Assembly: GCA_003497625.1 (NCBI GenBank)
Contig: DNNO01000033.1
Span: 1-57,670 of the forward strand
DNA length: 57,670 nucleotides
Direction of reading: 5' to 3'
DNA from: Flavobacterium sp.
GTDB taxonomy: Bacteria; Bacteroidota; Bacteroidia; Flavobacteriales; Flavobacteriaceae
The translations under genes and the position numbers were made by a program. Below, piece after piece: positions 24,955 to 34,000 of this stretch. The notes beneath the pieces were generated by a model. That model was not told where the DNA came from. It saw only the letters and a program-made list of their open reading frames with translations, and did not search any database. Within the stretch, counting starts at the first letter, position 1. Each line of letters starts with the position of its first letter.

Positions 24955-25392
24955 TTAACTTCTTGAGATTTCGTTAGACAATTCGTTAGTATCATCTGAT
25001 TGATATGGGAAATATTTTTTCAATCTTTCGCCTGCTCTAAGAATTCCTTCGACCAAGCCTTTCTTGAAGTTGCCTTCTTTAAAGTTAGCAATTACTGTAT
25101 CTTTTGTACAATCCCAAAAATCAGATTCTACTGCTTCGTTGATTCCTTTATCGCCAATTATAGCAAACTTTTTATCTGAAACACACACATAAAACAAAAC
25201 GCCATTTCGGTCTTGCGTTTCGTCCATTTTCAATTCAAAAAAAACCTCCTGAGCTCTGTCAAGAGGTGATTTTTCTGTATGTTCTTCAATGTGCACACGA
25301 ATTTCTCCCGAAGTGTTTTTTTCGGCTTCAACAATAGCATGAACAATTTCTTGCTCTTCTGCTTTTGATAAGAAATCTTCGGTTTTTGACAT
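24955..25392 (-). CDS. TPM domain protein, short form
   Basis: The protein has 145 residues, without a signal peptide, and consists of the TPM domain alone (AIVEAEKNTSGEIRVHIEEH, RNGVLFYVCVSDKKFAIIGDKGINE). Its ATG overlaps the lemA stop codon (TAATG), implying translational coupling. It sits between lemA and the long TPM gene; the three are a well-known Bacteroidota cluster. Function unknown. Confidence 0.87.
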   Translation of the reverse strand: MSKTEDFLSKAEEQEIVHAIVEAEKNTSGEIRVHIEEHTEKSPLDRAQEVFFELKMDETQDRNGVLFYVCVSDKKFAIIGDKGINEAVESDFWDCTKDTVIANFKEGNFKKGLVEGILRAGERLKKYFPYQSDDTNELSNEISRS

Positions 25393-25997
25393 TATTTTTT
25401 CTCTTTATTGAAATCAAATTCTACATCCACTGGTTTTTCAGCACCTGCAACTGCATCGAAATATGGTTTTTCTTTGTAGTTTCCTAAGAAAATAGAATTA
25501 GGAAAAACCAAAATGTAGTTGTTGTATTTTTGAACCGATTCGTTGAAACGTGTTCTTGCTGTTAAGATTTGATTTTCTGTACTAGCTAACTCATCTTGTA
25601 ATTTCAAGAAGTTTTGATTTGCTTTTAAATCTGGATATTGCTCAACAGTTACCAATAATCTTGACAAAGAACTATTTAAATTTCCTTGCGCTTGATTGAA
25701 TTGTGTTAATTGTTCTGGCGTCATATTCGTAGGGTCAATTTTTACAGAAGTCGCTTCCGAACGTGCTTTGATCACTGCTTCTAAAGTTGATTTTTCAAAA
25801 TCAGCAGAACCTTGAACCGTTTTAACTAAATTTCCAATAAGGTCATTTCTTCTTTGGTAAGACGTTTCTACATTTCCCCATTCTTTATTTACTTCTTGAT
25901 TTACACGAACTGCTCCGTTTTTGATACTAAAGAACCAAAATATTAGGATTAATACTAATCCACCACCGATAATAAAAGGCAAAAATTTTCTCATCAT
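25392..25997 (-). CDS. LemA family protein
   Basis: One N-terminal transmembrane helix (about 7-26) is followed by a long alpha-helical domain with the family signature (NEVNKEWGNVETSYQRRNDLIGNLVKTVQG and FPNSIFLGNYKEKPYF), 201 residues. A second Met directly follows the first, so the start may be one codon later. LemA proteins are four-helix-bundle envelope proteins of unknown role. First gene of the lemA-TPM-TPM operon. Confidence 0.93.
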   Translation of the reverse strand: MMRKFLPFIIGGGLVLILIFWFFSIKNGAVRVNQEVNKEWGNVETSYQRRNDLIGNLVKTVQGSADFEKSTLEAVIKARSEATSVKIDPTNMTPEQLTQFNQAQGNLNSSLSRLLVTVEQYPDLKANQNFLKLQDELASTENQILTARTRFNESVQKYNNYILVFPNSIFLGNYKEKPYFDAVAGAEKPVDVEFDFNKEKK

Positions 25998-26026
25998 TTT
26001 TTTAAGTTTAAAGTTTATTAATTTGT

Positions 26027-26359
26027 TTATAGTTGATTTTTAATTGTGTTCAATTGTGCTTTAATCGTTTCTAATTTGCTGATAATTTCAAATTTATCTA
26101 AGGTTTTTTTCTGACCTTCTTTCAAATGTGTTTTGGCACCTTCTAATGTGAATCCGCGCTCTTTTACCAAATGATAAATCAATTGCAAATTCTTCACATC
26201 TTCGGGTGTAAACATGCGATTCCCTTTGGCATTTTTCTTTGGTTTTAGAATATCGAATTCTTTATCCCAAAAACGAATTAAGGAAGCATTTACGTTAAAA
26301 GCTTTGGCTATTTCGCCAATGCTGTAATATCTTTTGTCTGGTGCTAATTCTAAATGCAT
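26027..26359 (-). CDS. MerR family transcriptional regulator
   Basis: The winged-helix MerR DNA-binding domain fills residues 8-80 (RYYSIGEIAKAFNVNASLIRFWDKEF, then KGNRMFTPEDVKNLQLIYHLV), followed by a short dimerisation helix. There is no C-terminal effector domain or Cys cluster, so it is not a metal-type MerR. Its start overlaps the stop of the M23 peptidase gene (TAATG), so it is co-expressed with a peptidoglycan hydrolase, a common flavobacterial arrangement. Confidence 0.9.
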   Translation of the reverse strand: MHLELAPDKRYYSIGEIAKAFNVNASLIRFWDKEFDILKPKKNAKGNRMFTPEDVKNLQLIYHLVKERGFTLEGAKTHLKEGQKKTLDKFEIISKLETIKAQLNTIKNQL

Positions 26360-27336
26360 TAGTCTAATGATTGATTTTCTTGATTCGCTAATTTTGAAAT
26401 CTCTATATATTCTTTTGCCGAAATACTTCCGTAATAGAAATTCAGCGGATTTACACGCTCTCCATTTTTAAATACTTCGTAATGTAAATGTGGTGCCTGA
26501 CTTCTTCCTGTGCTTCCCACATATCCAATAATATCCCCACGTTTCACGCGCTGTCCTGGACGACAATTGTATTTACTTAAATGCGCATACAACGTTTTAT
26601 AACCATAACCATGATTCACTTCTATATGATTTCCGTATCCTGATAACGAAGCATCTGCTTTGTAAACAACTCCATCTCCGGTAGCGTAAATTGGCGTTCC
26701 TGTTCGAGCAGTAAAATCCATTCCGTAATGAAACTTTCTAATTTTCGTAAATGGATCACTTCGATAACCATAACCCGAAGCCATTTGTTTTAAATCTTCA
26801 TTTTTAACTGGTTGAATAGCCGGAATTGCCGCTAACAACTTTTCTTTCTGTTTCGCCAAAGCCACAATTTCATCCAACGATTTGGATTGAATTACCAATT
26901 CTTTCGTTAAAACATCCACACGTTTTGTTGTGTTTTCCATTAACTCCGAATTATTAAATCCTTGCAAATCTTTGTATCTGTTTACACCTCCAAAACCTGC
27001 TTTTCGTTCTTCTTCTGAAATTGGAGTTGTATTAAAATATATTCTGTAAATATTATTATCTCTATTTTCAATCGCTTCTAAAACCTCATTCATCAAATCC
27101 AGCTTCTTATTCAAAACCTTATAATTTAAAGCTAAAGCTTCAATTTCTCTCGCTTGAATTTTATCTTTTGGTGTTTCGAAATAACTAGTGTTAATCAATA
27201 GCAAAAAAATCAAGAATCCAAACAAAGCCGAAGACACCAAAAACAACACAATATAGCCAAACTTCTTCCTTTTTTTTGTCTGAATACGCTTGTAGGCTAA
27301 ATTTTCTGAATCGTAATAATATTTTACCTTCGACAT
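26359..27336 (-). CDS. M23 family metallopeptidase (cell-wall endopeptidase)
   Basis: A cytoplasmic N-terminus and one transmembrane helix (about 27-50) are followed by a coiled-coil region and a C-terminal M23/LytM domain (about 195-305). The zinc motif HYGMDF and the catalytic HLHYE are both present, so the domain should be active. This is the layout of cell-shape and division endopeptidases. It is followed by a coupled MerR gene and is divergent from alaS. Confidence 0.93.
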   Translation of the reverse strand: MSKVKYYYDSENLAYKRIQTKKRKKFGYIVLFLVSSALFGFLIFLLLINTSYFETPKDKIQAREIEALALNYKVLNKKLDLMNEVLEAIENRDNNIYRIYFNTTPISEEERKAGFGGVNRYKDLQGFNNSELMENTTKRVDVLTKELVIQSKSLDEIVALAKQKEKLLAAIPAIQPVKNEDLKQMASGYGYRSDPFTKIRKFHYGMDFTARTGTPIYATGDGVVYKADASLSGYGNHIEVNHGYGYKTLYAHLSKYNCRPGQRVKRGDIIGYVGSTGRSQAPHLHYEVFKNGERVNPLNFYYGSISAKEYIEISKLANQENQSLD

Positions 27337-27512
27337 AAATGAAAATATACTATTTTTGTGCCAAATTTATTGATTGACATAGGTTATACGAACAAATTTA
27401 AGAAATGTTTCATTCTAAAGCTATTTTATTTTTTAGTTGGGATATTTTTCGAAAATCTAATCCTAAATTCCTATCAAAATCAATAATTAAAATCAGAACT
27501 AAATAATTGATA

Positions 27513-30149
27513 ATGAAATCACAAGACATTCGTAAACAGTTTTTACAATTCTTCGAATCTAACGGACACTTAATTGTTCCTTCTGCGCCAATCGTTTTAA
27601 AAGACGACCCAACTTTGATGTTTAACAACTCGGGGATGGCCCAATTCAAAGAATATTTCTTAGGCAATGGAACTCCAAAAAGCCCAAGAATAGCCGATAC
27701 GCAAAAATGTCTTCGTGTTTCAGGAAAGCATAATGATTTAGAAGATGTAGGTTTTGATACTTATCATCACACCATGTTCGAAATGTTGGGTAACTGGTCT
27801 TTTGGCGATTATTTCAAAAGAGAAGCTATCAATTGGGCTTGGCAATTATTAACGGAAGTTTATAAAATTCCGAAAGAAAATTTATACGTTTCTGTTTTTG
27901 AAGGAAATCCTGATGAGAATGTGCCGTTTGATCAAGAAGCATGGGATATTTGGAAAGAATTAATTAGCGAAGACCGAATTATTTTAGGAAATAAAAAAGA
28001 TAATTTCTGGGAAATGGGTGACCAAGGACCATGTGGCCCTTGTTCTGAAATTCACGTTGATTTACGTACGGAGGAAGAAAAAGCTTTAGTTTCTGGAAAA
28101 AGTTTAGTGAATAACGACCATCCACAAGTAGTGGAAATTTGGAACAACGTATTCATGGAATTCAACCGTAAAGCTGATGGTTCGTTAGAAAAATTACCAG
28201 CACAACACGTAGATACCGGAATGGGATTTGAACGTTTGTGTATGGCATTACAAGGAAAAACATCTAACTATGACACTGATGTTTTCACACCACTTATTGA
28301 AAAAGTAGAACAAATTACAGGTTTAAAATACACTTCAAACGAAGTTAAAAATATATCAGAAGAACAAAACAAAACCAACATTGCGATTCGTGTAATAGTT
28401 GACCACGTTCGTGCGGTAGCGTTTGCAATTGCTGACGGACAATTACCTTCAAATACTGGTGCTGGTTATGTAATTCGTAGAATTTTACGTCGTGCGATTC
28501 GTTACGGATTTACGTTTTTAGGAACAAAAGAACCTTTCATTAATAAATTAGTAGAAGTGTTAGCGAATCAAATGGGCGAATTTTTCCCAGAAATTAAATC
28601 GCAACAACAATTGGTTACCAATGTAATTCGTGAAGAAGAAGCGTCTTTCTTAAGAACTTTAGAACAAGGATTACAATTGTTAGAAAACGTTATGGCTGAA
28701 ACCACTGGAAAAGAAGTTTCGGGTGCAAAAGCATTTGAACTATATGATACTTTTGGTTTTCCAATTGACTTAACGGCTTTAATTCTTCGTGAAAAAGGAT
28801 ACGATTTAGACGAAGCTGGTTTCAATGTGGCGATGCAAGAACAAAAAGCACGTTCACGTGCAGCTTCAGAAGTTTCTACTGAAGATTGGAACGTTTTGAT
28901 TTCAGGAAACGTTGAAACATTTGTGGGATATGACAAAACAGAGAATGAGGTAAAAATCACTCGTATTCGTAAAGTAGATTCTAAAAAAGATGGGGTTTTA
29001 TATCAAATTGTTTTAGATAACACACCTTTTTACCCTGAAGGTGGTGGACAAGTTGGGGATAAAGGAACGTTAGTTTCGGCAAACGAAACGATTGAAATTA
29101 TTGATACTAAAAAAGAGAACAACTTAATATTACATTTCGCAAAACAACTTCCAGAAAATATTGAAGCCGGATTTGTAGCAAAAGTAAATACCGATTTAAG
29201 AACTTCGACTTCTAAAAATCACTCGGCTACGCATTTGATGCATTTGGCTTTGAGAAACATTTTAGGAACGCATGTGGAACAAAAAGGTTCGTTGGTTAAC
29301 CCAAATTATTTACGTTTTGACTTTTCGCATTTTTCTAAAGTTTCAGATGAAGAATTACGTCAGGTTGAAGCAAGTGTAAATGCACAAATTGAAGCACAAT
29401 TAAAATTAGTAGAACACCGAAACATTCCAATCAAAGAAGCGTTAGACAAAGGCGCAATGGCTTTGTTTGGAGAAAAATATGGTGATAATGTTCGTATGAT
29501 TGAATTTGGTGACAGTAAAGAGTTATGTGGTGGAATTCACGTGAAAAACACCGCTGAAATTTGGCATTTCAAAATTATTTCAGAAGGTGCTGTTGCAGCT
29601 GGAATTCGTCGTATTGAAGCAATTACTGGTGATGCTGTGAAAGATTTTTACACTTCGCAAGAAAATACATTGGCAGAAATCAAAGAAGTATTGAAAAACC
29701 CACAAGATGTTTTAAAATCAGTGGCTTCATTGCAAGATGATAACGCTAAGTTGAAAAAACAATTAGAGCAATTAGTAAAAGAAAAAATCGAAGGATTAAA
29801 AAACACATTAGTTGCAGATTTTCAAGAAGTAAACGGAATCCAATTTTTAGCAAAACAAGTAGATTTATCTATGAGTTCGACTAAAGATTTAGCACAAGCT
29901 ATTGGAACTTCAAAACCAAATGCCTTTGTATTCTTAGCATCAATTGAAGATAATGCACCAAATATTCACTGCTACATTTCAAAAGAATTAGTTGCTGAAA
30001 AAGGATTAAATGCTGGAAACGTAATCAGAGAATTAGGAAAACTAATCGACGGAAATGGTGGTGGACAACCTTTCTTCGCTTCAGGAAAAGGGAAAAATGT
30101 AGGTGGAATTAAAGAAGCGTTGGAGAAAGCTGTTGAGTTTCTAAATTAA
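27513..30149 (+). CDS. alaS: Alanyl-tRNA synthetase
   Basis: A full-length class II enzyme (879 residues) with an N-terminal catalytic core ([29 protein letters not shown]), an editing domain with HSATHLMH and CGGIHV zinc motifs, and a C-terminal DHHA1-type C-Ala domain ([14 protein letters not shown]). It charges tRNA-Ala. I chose the ATG of [10 protein letters not shown] and not a TTG two codons upstream. Confidence 0.98.
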   Translation: MKSQDIRKQFLQFFESNGHLIVPSAPIVLKDDPTLMFNNSGMAQFKEYFLGNGTPKSPRIADTQKCLRVSGKHNDLEDVGFDTYHHTMFEMLGNWSFGDYFKREAINWAWQLLTEVYKIPKENLYVSVFEGNPDENVPFDQEAWDIWKELISEDRIILGNKKDNFWEMGDQGPCGPCSEIHVDLRTEEEKALVSGKSLVNNDHPQVVEIWNNVFMEFNRKADGSLEKLPAQHVDTGMGFERLCMALQGKTSNYDTDVFTPLIEKVEQITGLKYTSNEVKNISEEQNKTNIAIRVIVDHVRAVAFAIADGQLPSNTGAGYVIRRILRRAIRYGFTFLGTKEPFINKLVEVLANQMGEFFPEIKSQQQLVTNVIREEEASFLRTLEQGLQLLENVMAETTGKEVSGAKAFELYDTFGFPIDLTALILREKGYDLDEAGFNVAMQEQKARSRAASEVSTEDWNVLISGNVETFVGYDKTENEVKITRIRKVDSKKDGVLYQIVLDNTPFYPEGGGQVGDKGTLVSANETIEIIDTKKENNLILHFAKQLPENIEAGFVAKVNTDLRTSTSKNHSATHLMHLALRNILGTHVEQKGSLVNPNYLRFDFSHFSKVSDEELRQVEASVNAQIEAQLKLVEHRNIPIKEALDKGAMALFGEKYGDNVRMIEFGDSKELCGGIHVKNTAEIWHFKIISEGAVAAGIRRIEAITGDAVKDFYTSQENTLAEIKEVLKNPQDVLKSVASLQDDNAKLKKQLEQLVKEKIEGLKNTLVADFQEVNGIQFLAKQVDLSMSSTKDLAQAIGTSKPNAFVFLASIEDNAPNIHCYISKELVAEKGLNAGNVIRELGKLIDGNGGGQPFFASGKGKNVGGIKEALEKAVEFLN

Positions 30150-30175
30150 AAAATAGAAAGATTCTAAATTATTTA

Positions 30176-30213
30176 AAAACCTATTTAGAGACAAAATCTT
30201 TGTAGGTTTTTTT
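30176..30213 (+). terminator. Terminator after alaS
   Basis: AAAACCTA pairs with TAGGTTTT around an internal AGA/TCT pair, then a T run. Confidence 0.65.
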
Positions 30214-30245
30214 CTATATTAGCAACAAATTAAACAAAACAAAAA

Positions 30246-30980
30246 ATGAAAAAACTACTTTACCTTTTTCTTTTTTTTTCAATTATCCTAAACTCATGTT
30301 CAAGTGACAATGATGATTCTTCATCACTTATTTTACCAACGAGCTATATCGAAACTCTCGAAGATGGTTCAACTTTTACAATGAATTTTAATTATAATGG
30401 CAATAAACTTTTAGGTTCGACTGGTGATTTCAACTCATCTTCAACTATAACTTACTCAGGAAATTTAATTACAAAAATTGAATATTTCAGAGCAGGAACA
30501 CTAACACAAGAAAACATCTATGAATATAATTCAAATGATAAATTAATAAATTCTAAAAGAAATGAATATTCACCTAGCGGTAACTACGGAACAAGTGTTA
30601 ACTACACTTATAATTCAGATGGAACCGTAAGTTTTTCTAAATATAGTGGAGATTTAGACTTTCCTCTTACGTTATCATCTGAAGGATATTTTACTTTTGA
30701 TTCCCAAGGAAGAGTTACTTCTGCAATTCATGATAATGGATACGAGGAAACATACACTTATGATGTTAAAAACTCTCCATACAAGAATATTTTAGGAATG
30801 GATAAATTACCTTTTGAAATAGATTACGCAAATAATTTTGTCAATAATTTCACAGGCAGAAATGATACTTATTCTGGAACTGATTTTACTTTAACTTACA
30901 ATTCAAGTAATTACTTAATCTCGGAAATTGAAGATGATGGTGAGGAAATAACCACAACTCAATATTTTTATAACAACTAA
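30246..30980 (+). CDS. Secreted lipoprotein with YD/RHS-like repeats
   Basis: It has a lipoprotein signal peptide ending LNSC-S (lipobox Cys at about residue 18) and then repeated short beta hairpins of the YEYNSNDKLIN / YTYNSDGTVS / FTFDSQGRVTS type that resemble RHS/YD repeats. Such lipoproteins are common and variable in Flavobacterium; no catalytic domain is visible. A run of nine T at 30271-30279 lies in the signal peptide coding region. Function unknown. Confidence 0.75.
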   Translation: MKKLLYLFLFFSIILNSCSSDNDDSSSLILPTSYIETLEDGSTFTMNFNYNGNKLLGSTGDFNSSSTITYSGNLITKIEYFRAGTLTQENIYEYNSNDKLINSKRNEYSPSGNYGTSVNYTYNSDGTVSFSKYSGDLDFPLTLSSEGYFTFDSQGRVTSAIHDNGYEETYTYDVKNSPYKNILGMDKLPFEIDYANNFVNNFTGRNDTYSGTDFTLTYNSSNYLISEIEDDGEEITTTQYFYNN

Positions 30981-31013
30981 AACAAAACCCAAGAAAAAAT
31001 CTTGGGTTTTGTT
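30981..31013. terminator. Bidirectional terminator
   Basis: AACAAAACCCAAG-N7-CTTGGGTTTTGTT between convergent genes. Confidence 0.88.
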
Positions 31014-31015
31014 TT

Positions 31016-31387
31016 TTATTCCACTACCGCAATCGCTTCAATTTCAATCAACCATTCTTTTCTTCCTAAGCTTTCAATTCCAACTAAAGTACTTGCGGGA
31101 TAATTTTCATTTCCTAGAAATTCTTTTCTGATTTTTCTAAAAATAGGTAAATCTACTTCTGGATTGAAATTTACAATGTACGTATTCATTTTTACTACAT
31201 CTTTAAAAGTAGCATTGCAATTTTGAAGTTGCTTTTCTAAATTTTGAAATGTAGCAATGGTTTGCACTTCTAAATTTGCACCATCACCTATTTGTCCAGA
31301 AATGTAAAGTGTTTTAAAATTTCCTGTTTTTACTACAACCGTTTGAGAGAAACCTTCATTTGGTTCGATATATTCTTTTTCAATCAT
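31016..31387 (-). CDS. RidA family protein (enamine/imine deaminase type)
   Basis: A complete RidA/YjgF fold of 123 residues with TLYISGQIGDGANLEVQTIATFQNLEKQL, and the C-terminal signature YPASTLVGIESLGRKEWLIEIEAIAV. The conserved Arg that binds carboxylates in catalytic RidA is not evident where LxxxxxxxEIEAI is normally preceded by R; the region reads SLGRKEWLIEIEA, so activity is uncertain. Probably monocistronic. Confidence 0.88.
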   Translation of the reverse strand: MIEKEYIEPNEGFSQTVVVKTGNFKTLYISGQIGDGANLEVQTIATFQNLEKQLQNCNATFKDVVKMNTYIVNFNPEVDLPIFRKIRKEFLGNENYPASTLVGIESLGRKEWLIEIEAIAVVE

Positions 31388-31534
31388 TTTATAGCGAATT
31401 AAATCCTCAGTAAAATTAATCGTTTATTTATAAATTCTAATTTTAAACGTACACTTAAATCCAAATTGAAATTGGTTTTAATAAATCAAAAACTTAAAAA
31501 ATGTTTATCTTTGAGAAACTAAAATTCTATTTTT

Positions 31535-32137
31535 ATGAAAAATATTATAATAGCTATAGCCTTTTTCTTTTTGTCTTACACAAATGCTCAAGATAAAAAA
31601 ATATACGCATTGGAGTTTTATTCTTGGGTTGGAGCTAATGACAATATTTCATATGAAATGGCTTCAATTATTTTTGATTCAAATCTAGATTCTAATGATT
31701 ATTATTGCAATAACAAAGAATACAATGCTTTAATAAGAGTGAAATATTCTGAAAAAGGAGTAGAAAAAATATTTGATTACAATGCATATGTAAACATATT
31801 ATATCTTGACAATCAAACTGAAATACAAAATAAAAATGGTGCTTTTTACACTATGATTATTGACGGTTATGCTCCAGCAAAGTTAATTAAAGGTAATGGA
31901 AGTTATAATCCTGATAATTTTGTTGTTTCTGGTATTGTTACTAAAAACACCCCTCGCATTTTAAATGCTTATCATCTAGATGATGCTGAATTCCTTCAAC
32001 AAAACATTAAAAATGCATCCGTAAAACCAGAATATATTAACACTACGGATGAAGGACGCGCCAAAATTAAAAAGTTCTTTTCGTCAACAGATGAAATGTA
32101 CAGATTATTGATGCTTTATATTGCTAATTTTGATTAG
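31535..32137 (+). CDS. Secreted protein of unknown function
   Basis: It has a signal peptide (residues 1-18, ending TNAQ) and a 180-residue mature part rich in Asn, Tyr and Lys (KIYALEFYSWVGANDNISYEM, YNPDNFVVSGIVTKNTPRILNAYHLDDAEF). No domain recognised. A TATCTTTG -7 element at 31506-31513 precedes it. The neighbouring GSCFA gene begins 28 bp after its stop, so they may share a transcript. Confidence 0.65.
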   Translation: MKNIIIAIAFFFLSYTNAQDKKIYALEFYSWVGANDNISYEMASIIFDSNLDSNDYYCNNKEYNALIRVKYSEKGVEKIFDYNAYVNILYLDNQTEIQNKNGAFYTMIIDGYAPAKLIKGNGSYNPDNFVVSGIVTKNTPRILNAYHLDDAEFLQQNIKNASVKPEYINTTDEGRAKIKKFFSSTDEMYRLLMLYIANFD

Positions 32138-32165
32138 CTTTTTTTATTACATTTAAGATTTAGCA

Positions 32166-33119
32166 ATGCAATTCACAACAAAAATTCCGATTCAAAAAAG
32201 CAGCTTTCCAATTGATTACGATTCGAAAATCATGTTATTGGGTTCTTGTTTTGCCGAAAACATGGCTGAAAAGTTCGATTATTTCAAATTTCAAGCAAAA
32301 ACAAATCCGTTTGGGATTATTTTTAATCCGGTTTCGTTAGAAAAGCTAATTCGTCGTAGTGTTGAAAAAAGAAAGTTTACAGAAAACGATATTTTCTTTC
32401 ATAATGAATTGTGGCATTGCTATGAAGTACATTCAGAACTATCAAATGCGGATAAAGACACCTTTCTGAATTCTTTAAACGAATTAATCAACTCAACACA
32501 TCAACAATTAAACGATTCAACACACATCATCATCACATTAGGAACTTCGTGGGTGTATCGAAATATAGAATCAAACGAAATTGTTGCTAATTGCCACAAA
32601 GTGCCACAAAAAAAGTTTACAAAAGAATTACAAACGATTAAAGAGATTAAAGAAAGTTTAGAAAACATTATTTCTTTAGTACATTCGGTTAACCCAAATT
32701 GCAAATTCATTTTTACGGTTTCGCCAGTTCGACACATAAAAGATGGTTTTGTCGAAAACAACTTGAGTAAAGCCCATTTGATTGCAGCAATTCACCAAAC
32801 AATCACCCATCACCCATCACCCATCACCTATTTCCCTTCTTATGAAATCATGATGGATGAATTGCGCGACTATCGTTTTTATGCCGAAGATATGTTACAT
32901 CCTAATCAAACAGCTATCGATTATATTTGGATTCAATTCTTTGAAAATTATATTTCAGAATCTGAATTTGGATTGATGAATGAGATTTGTTCCATACAAA
33001 AAGGATTACAACATCGTCCGTTTAATCCAAATACAGAAAGTCATCAAAAATTCTTAAATCAACTCGATTTAAAAATTAAAACCATTCAAAATCAGCACCC
33101 TTTTATAAAATTTTGTTAA
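32166..33119 (+). CDS. GSCFA family protein (SGNH-like hydrolase fold)
   Basis: The family-naming motif appears as LLGSCFAENMAEKF near the N-terminus, followed by FGIIFNPVSL, ITLGTSWVYRN and FTVSPVRHIKDGFVENNLSKAHLI. The C-terminal part has RFYAEDMLHPNQTAIDYIW with an Asp-x-x-x-His-like pair. The fold resembles SGNH esterases, but the substrate is unknown. A tandem 7-bp repeat (ATCACCC, 32802-32829) in the coding sequence encodes an unusual HHPSPIT stretch. Confidence 0.88.
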   Translation: MQFTTKIPIQKSSFPIDYDSKIMLLGSCFAENMAEKFDYFKFQAKTNPFGIIFNPVSLEKLIRRSVEKRKFTENDIFFHNELWHCYEVHSELSNADKDTFLNSLNELINSTHQQLNDSTHIIITLGTSWVYRNIESNEIVANCHKVPQKKFTKELQTIKEIKESLENIISLVHSVNPNCKFIFTVSPVRHIKDGFVENNLSKAHLIAAIHQTITHHPSPITYFPSYEIMMDELRDYRFYAEDMLHPNQTAIDYIWIQFFENYISESEFGLMNEICSIQKGLQHRPFNPNTESHQKFLNQLDLKIKTIQNQHPFIKFC

Positions 33120-33120
33120 A

Positions 33121-33138
33121 ATACGACAATTGCCGTAT
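33121..33138 (+). promoter_or_regulatory. 18-bp palindrome ATACG-N8-CGTAT upstream of the YbjN-like gene (candidate operator)
   Basis: The sequence is ATACGACAATTGCCGTAT, 60 bp before the ATG at 33199. Half-sites are identical to the copies at 9463, 33740 and 36457. Confidence 0.6.
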
Positions 33139-33198
33139 TTCCTATATTTCCTTTTTTTGTGAATTTTGACTTATCAATAATAATAAAAATTCACTCTT

Positions 33199-33678
33199 AT
33201 GAAAACTTTAAAATTATCCTCATTCTTTTATTTATTTGTTTTATTAATTTCTGTTCAATTTGCTACAGCTCAAAAATTAGTTACTGCAACGGAAGTAACT
33301 CCAGCTTTTTTAAAAGAAACTTTTGAAAATGCTTACATTGAAGTCTTAGAAGTTAAAGACACGTACATTAAAATTAAAAACACGTATAATATTTATTTGG
33401 ACATTGATTCAAATAAAAGATATGTTACATTAAGTAGCGTTTACAATCTTGTTGACGGCGCTCCTAAAAGAGATGTTTTAGAATTAATAAACAAATTAAA
33501 TGCTGAAGTTGCATTAATTAAAACGTACTATTCTGAAAGCACGAATACAATAACGTACTATTATTATTTTTGGACTGATGGTGGATTTACACAAAAATCA
33601 TTAATCAATTCAATGCGCCTTTACAAAACTGCTTTAGATTTAACATTAGAAAAAGATACTGGTAAACTTATTAAATAG
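33199..33678 (+). CDS. Secreted YbjN-like protein
   Basis: A signal peptide (residues 1-25, ending TATAQ) precedes a 135-residue alpha/beta domain (VTPAFLKETFENAYIEVLEVKD, KDVLELINKLNAEVALIKTYYS, ITYYYYFWTDGGFTQKSLINSM). The shape recalls the YbjN/type III chaperone-like fold, but this is weak. It has the ATACG palindrome upstream and lies before the two-component genes, so it is a likely target of that system. Confidence 0.6.
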   Translation: MKTLKLSSFFYLFVLLISVQFATAQKLVTATEVTPAFLKETFENAYIEVLEVKDTYIKIKNTYNIYLDIDSNKRYVTLSSVYNLVDGAPKRDVLELINKLNAEVALIKTYYSESTNTITYYYYFWTDGGFTQKSLINSMRLYKTALDLTLEKDTGKLIK

Positions 33679-33739
33679 TTTGTTTTATATAGTTTGATTA
33701 CGAAAAGTGGATTGTCATTTGATCATCCGCTTTTTTTAA

Positions 33740-33757
33740 ATACGTCAAATGTCGTAT
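33740..33757 (+). promoter_or_regulatory. 18-bp palindrome ATACG-N8-CGTAT upstream of the 42-residue micropeptide
   Basis: The sequence is ATACGTCAAATGTCGTAT, 52 bp before the micropeptide ATG. Same half-sites as the three other copies. Confidence 0.6.
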
Positions 33758-33809
33758 AGGAAATAGTCTGGTTTTAATCGAATTTTACACTACAAATAAA
33801 ACCTGAATT

Positions 33810-33938
33810 ATGTCTAAATTATTTCTTTCCATCGAAACATTAAGTAAAAAGAAAGAGTCTTTAGTTATTTTATTTAGACTAGTAATTTTACTTTGCTTAC
33901 TATTAAATATTTATAATCTTATTTACGTATTACGCTGA
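33810..33938 (+). CDS. Single-span membrane micropeptide (42 residues), first of two relatives
   Basis: A charged N-terminus (SIETLSKKKES) is followed by one hydrophobic helix ending CLLLNIYNLIYVLR. The end matches a second micropeptide at 36526-36639 (FLLLNCYNILYCS): both have LLLN-x-YN-x-x-Y. Each has an ATACG palindrome 51-52 bp upstream, and they flank the histidine kinase/response regulator pair. It has no known family. A small membrane regulator of the kinase or a stress peptide are possible roles (inference). Confidence 0.6.
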   Translation: MSKLFLSIETLSKKKESLVILFRLVILLCLLLNIYNLIYVLR

Positions 33939-33952
33939 TTTAAATCCAGTTT

Positions 33953-33960
33953 TAAATTTG
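33953..33960 (+). promoter_or_regulatory. -7 element (TAAATTTG) of the histidine kinase gene
   Basis: TAAATTTG fits the consensus 40 bp before the kinase ATG. Between them a six-codon ORF (MIQLSK, 33984) ends in a TGA that overlaps the kinase ATG, which could couple translation. Confidence 0.55.
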
Positions 33961-34000
33961 ATTTTCATACTTTTATAGTAACAATGATTCAACTTTCAAA

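Noticed and set aside
30271-30279. Run of nine T in the lipoprotein signal sequence as a phase-variation tract
   Set aside because: Nine T is not exceptional in DNA this AT-rich, and no alternative frame leads to a useful product.
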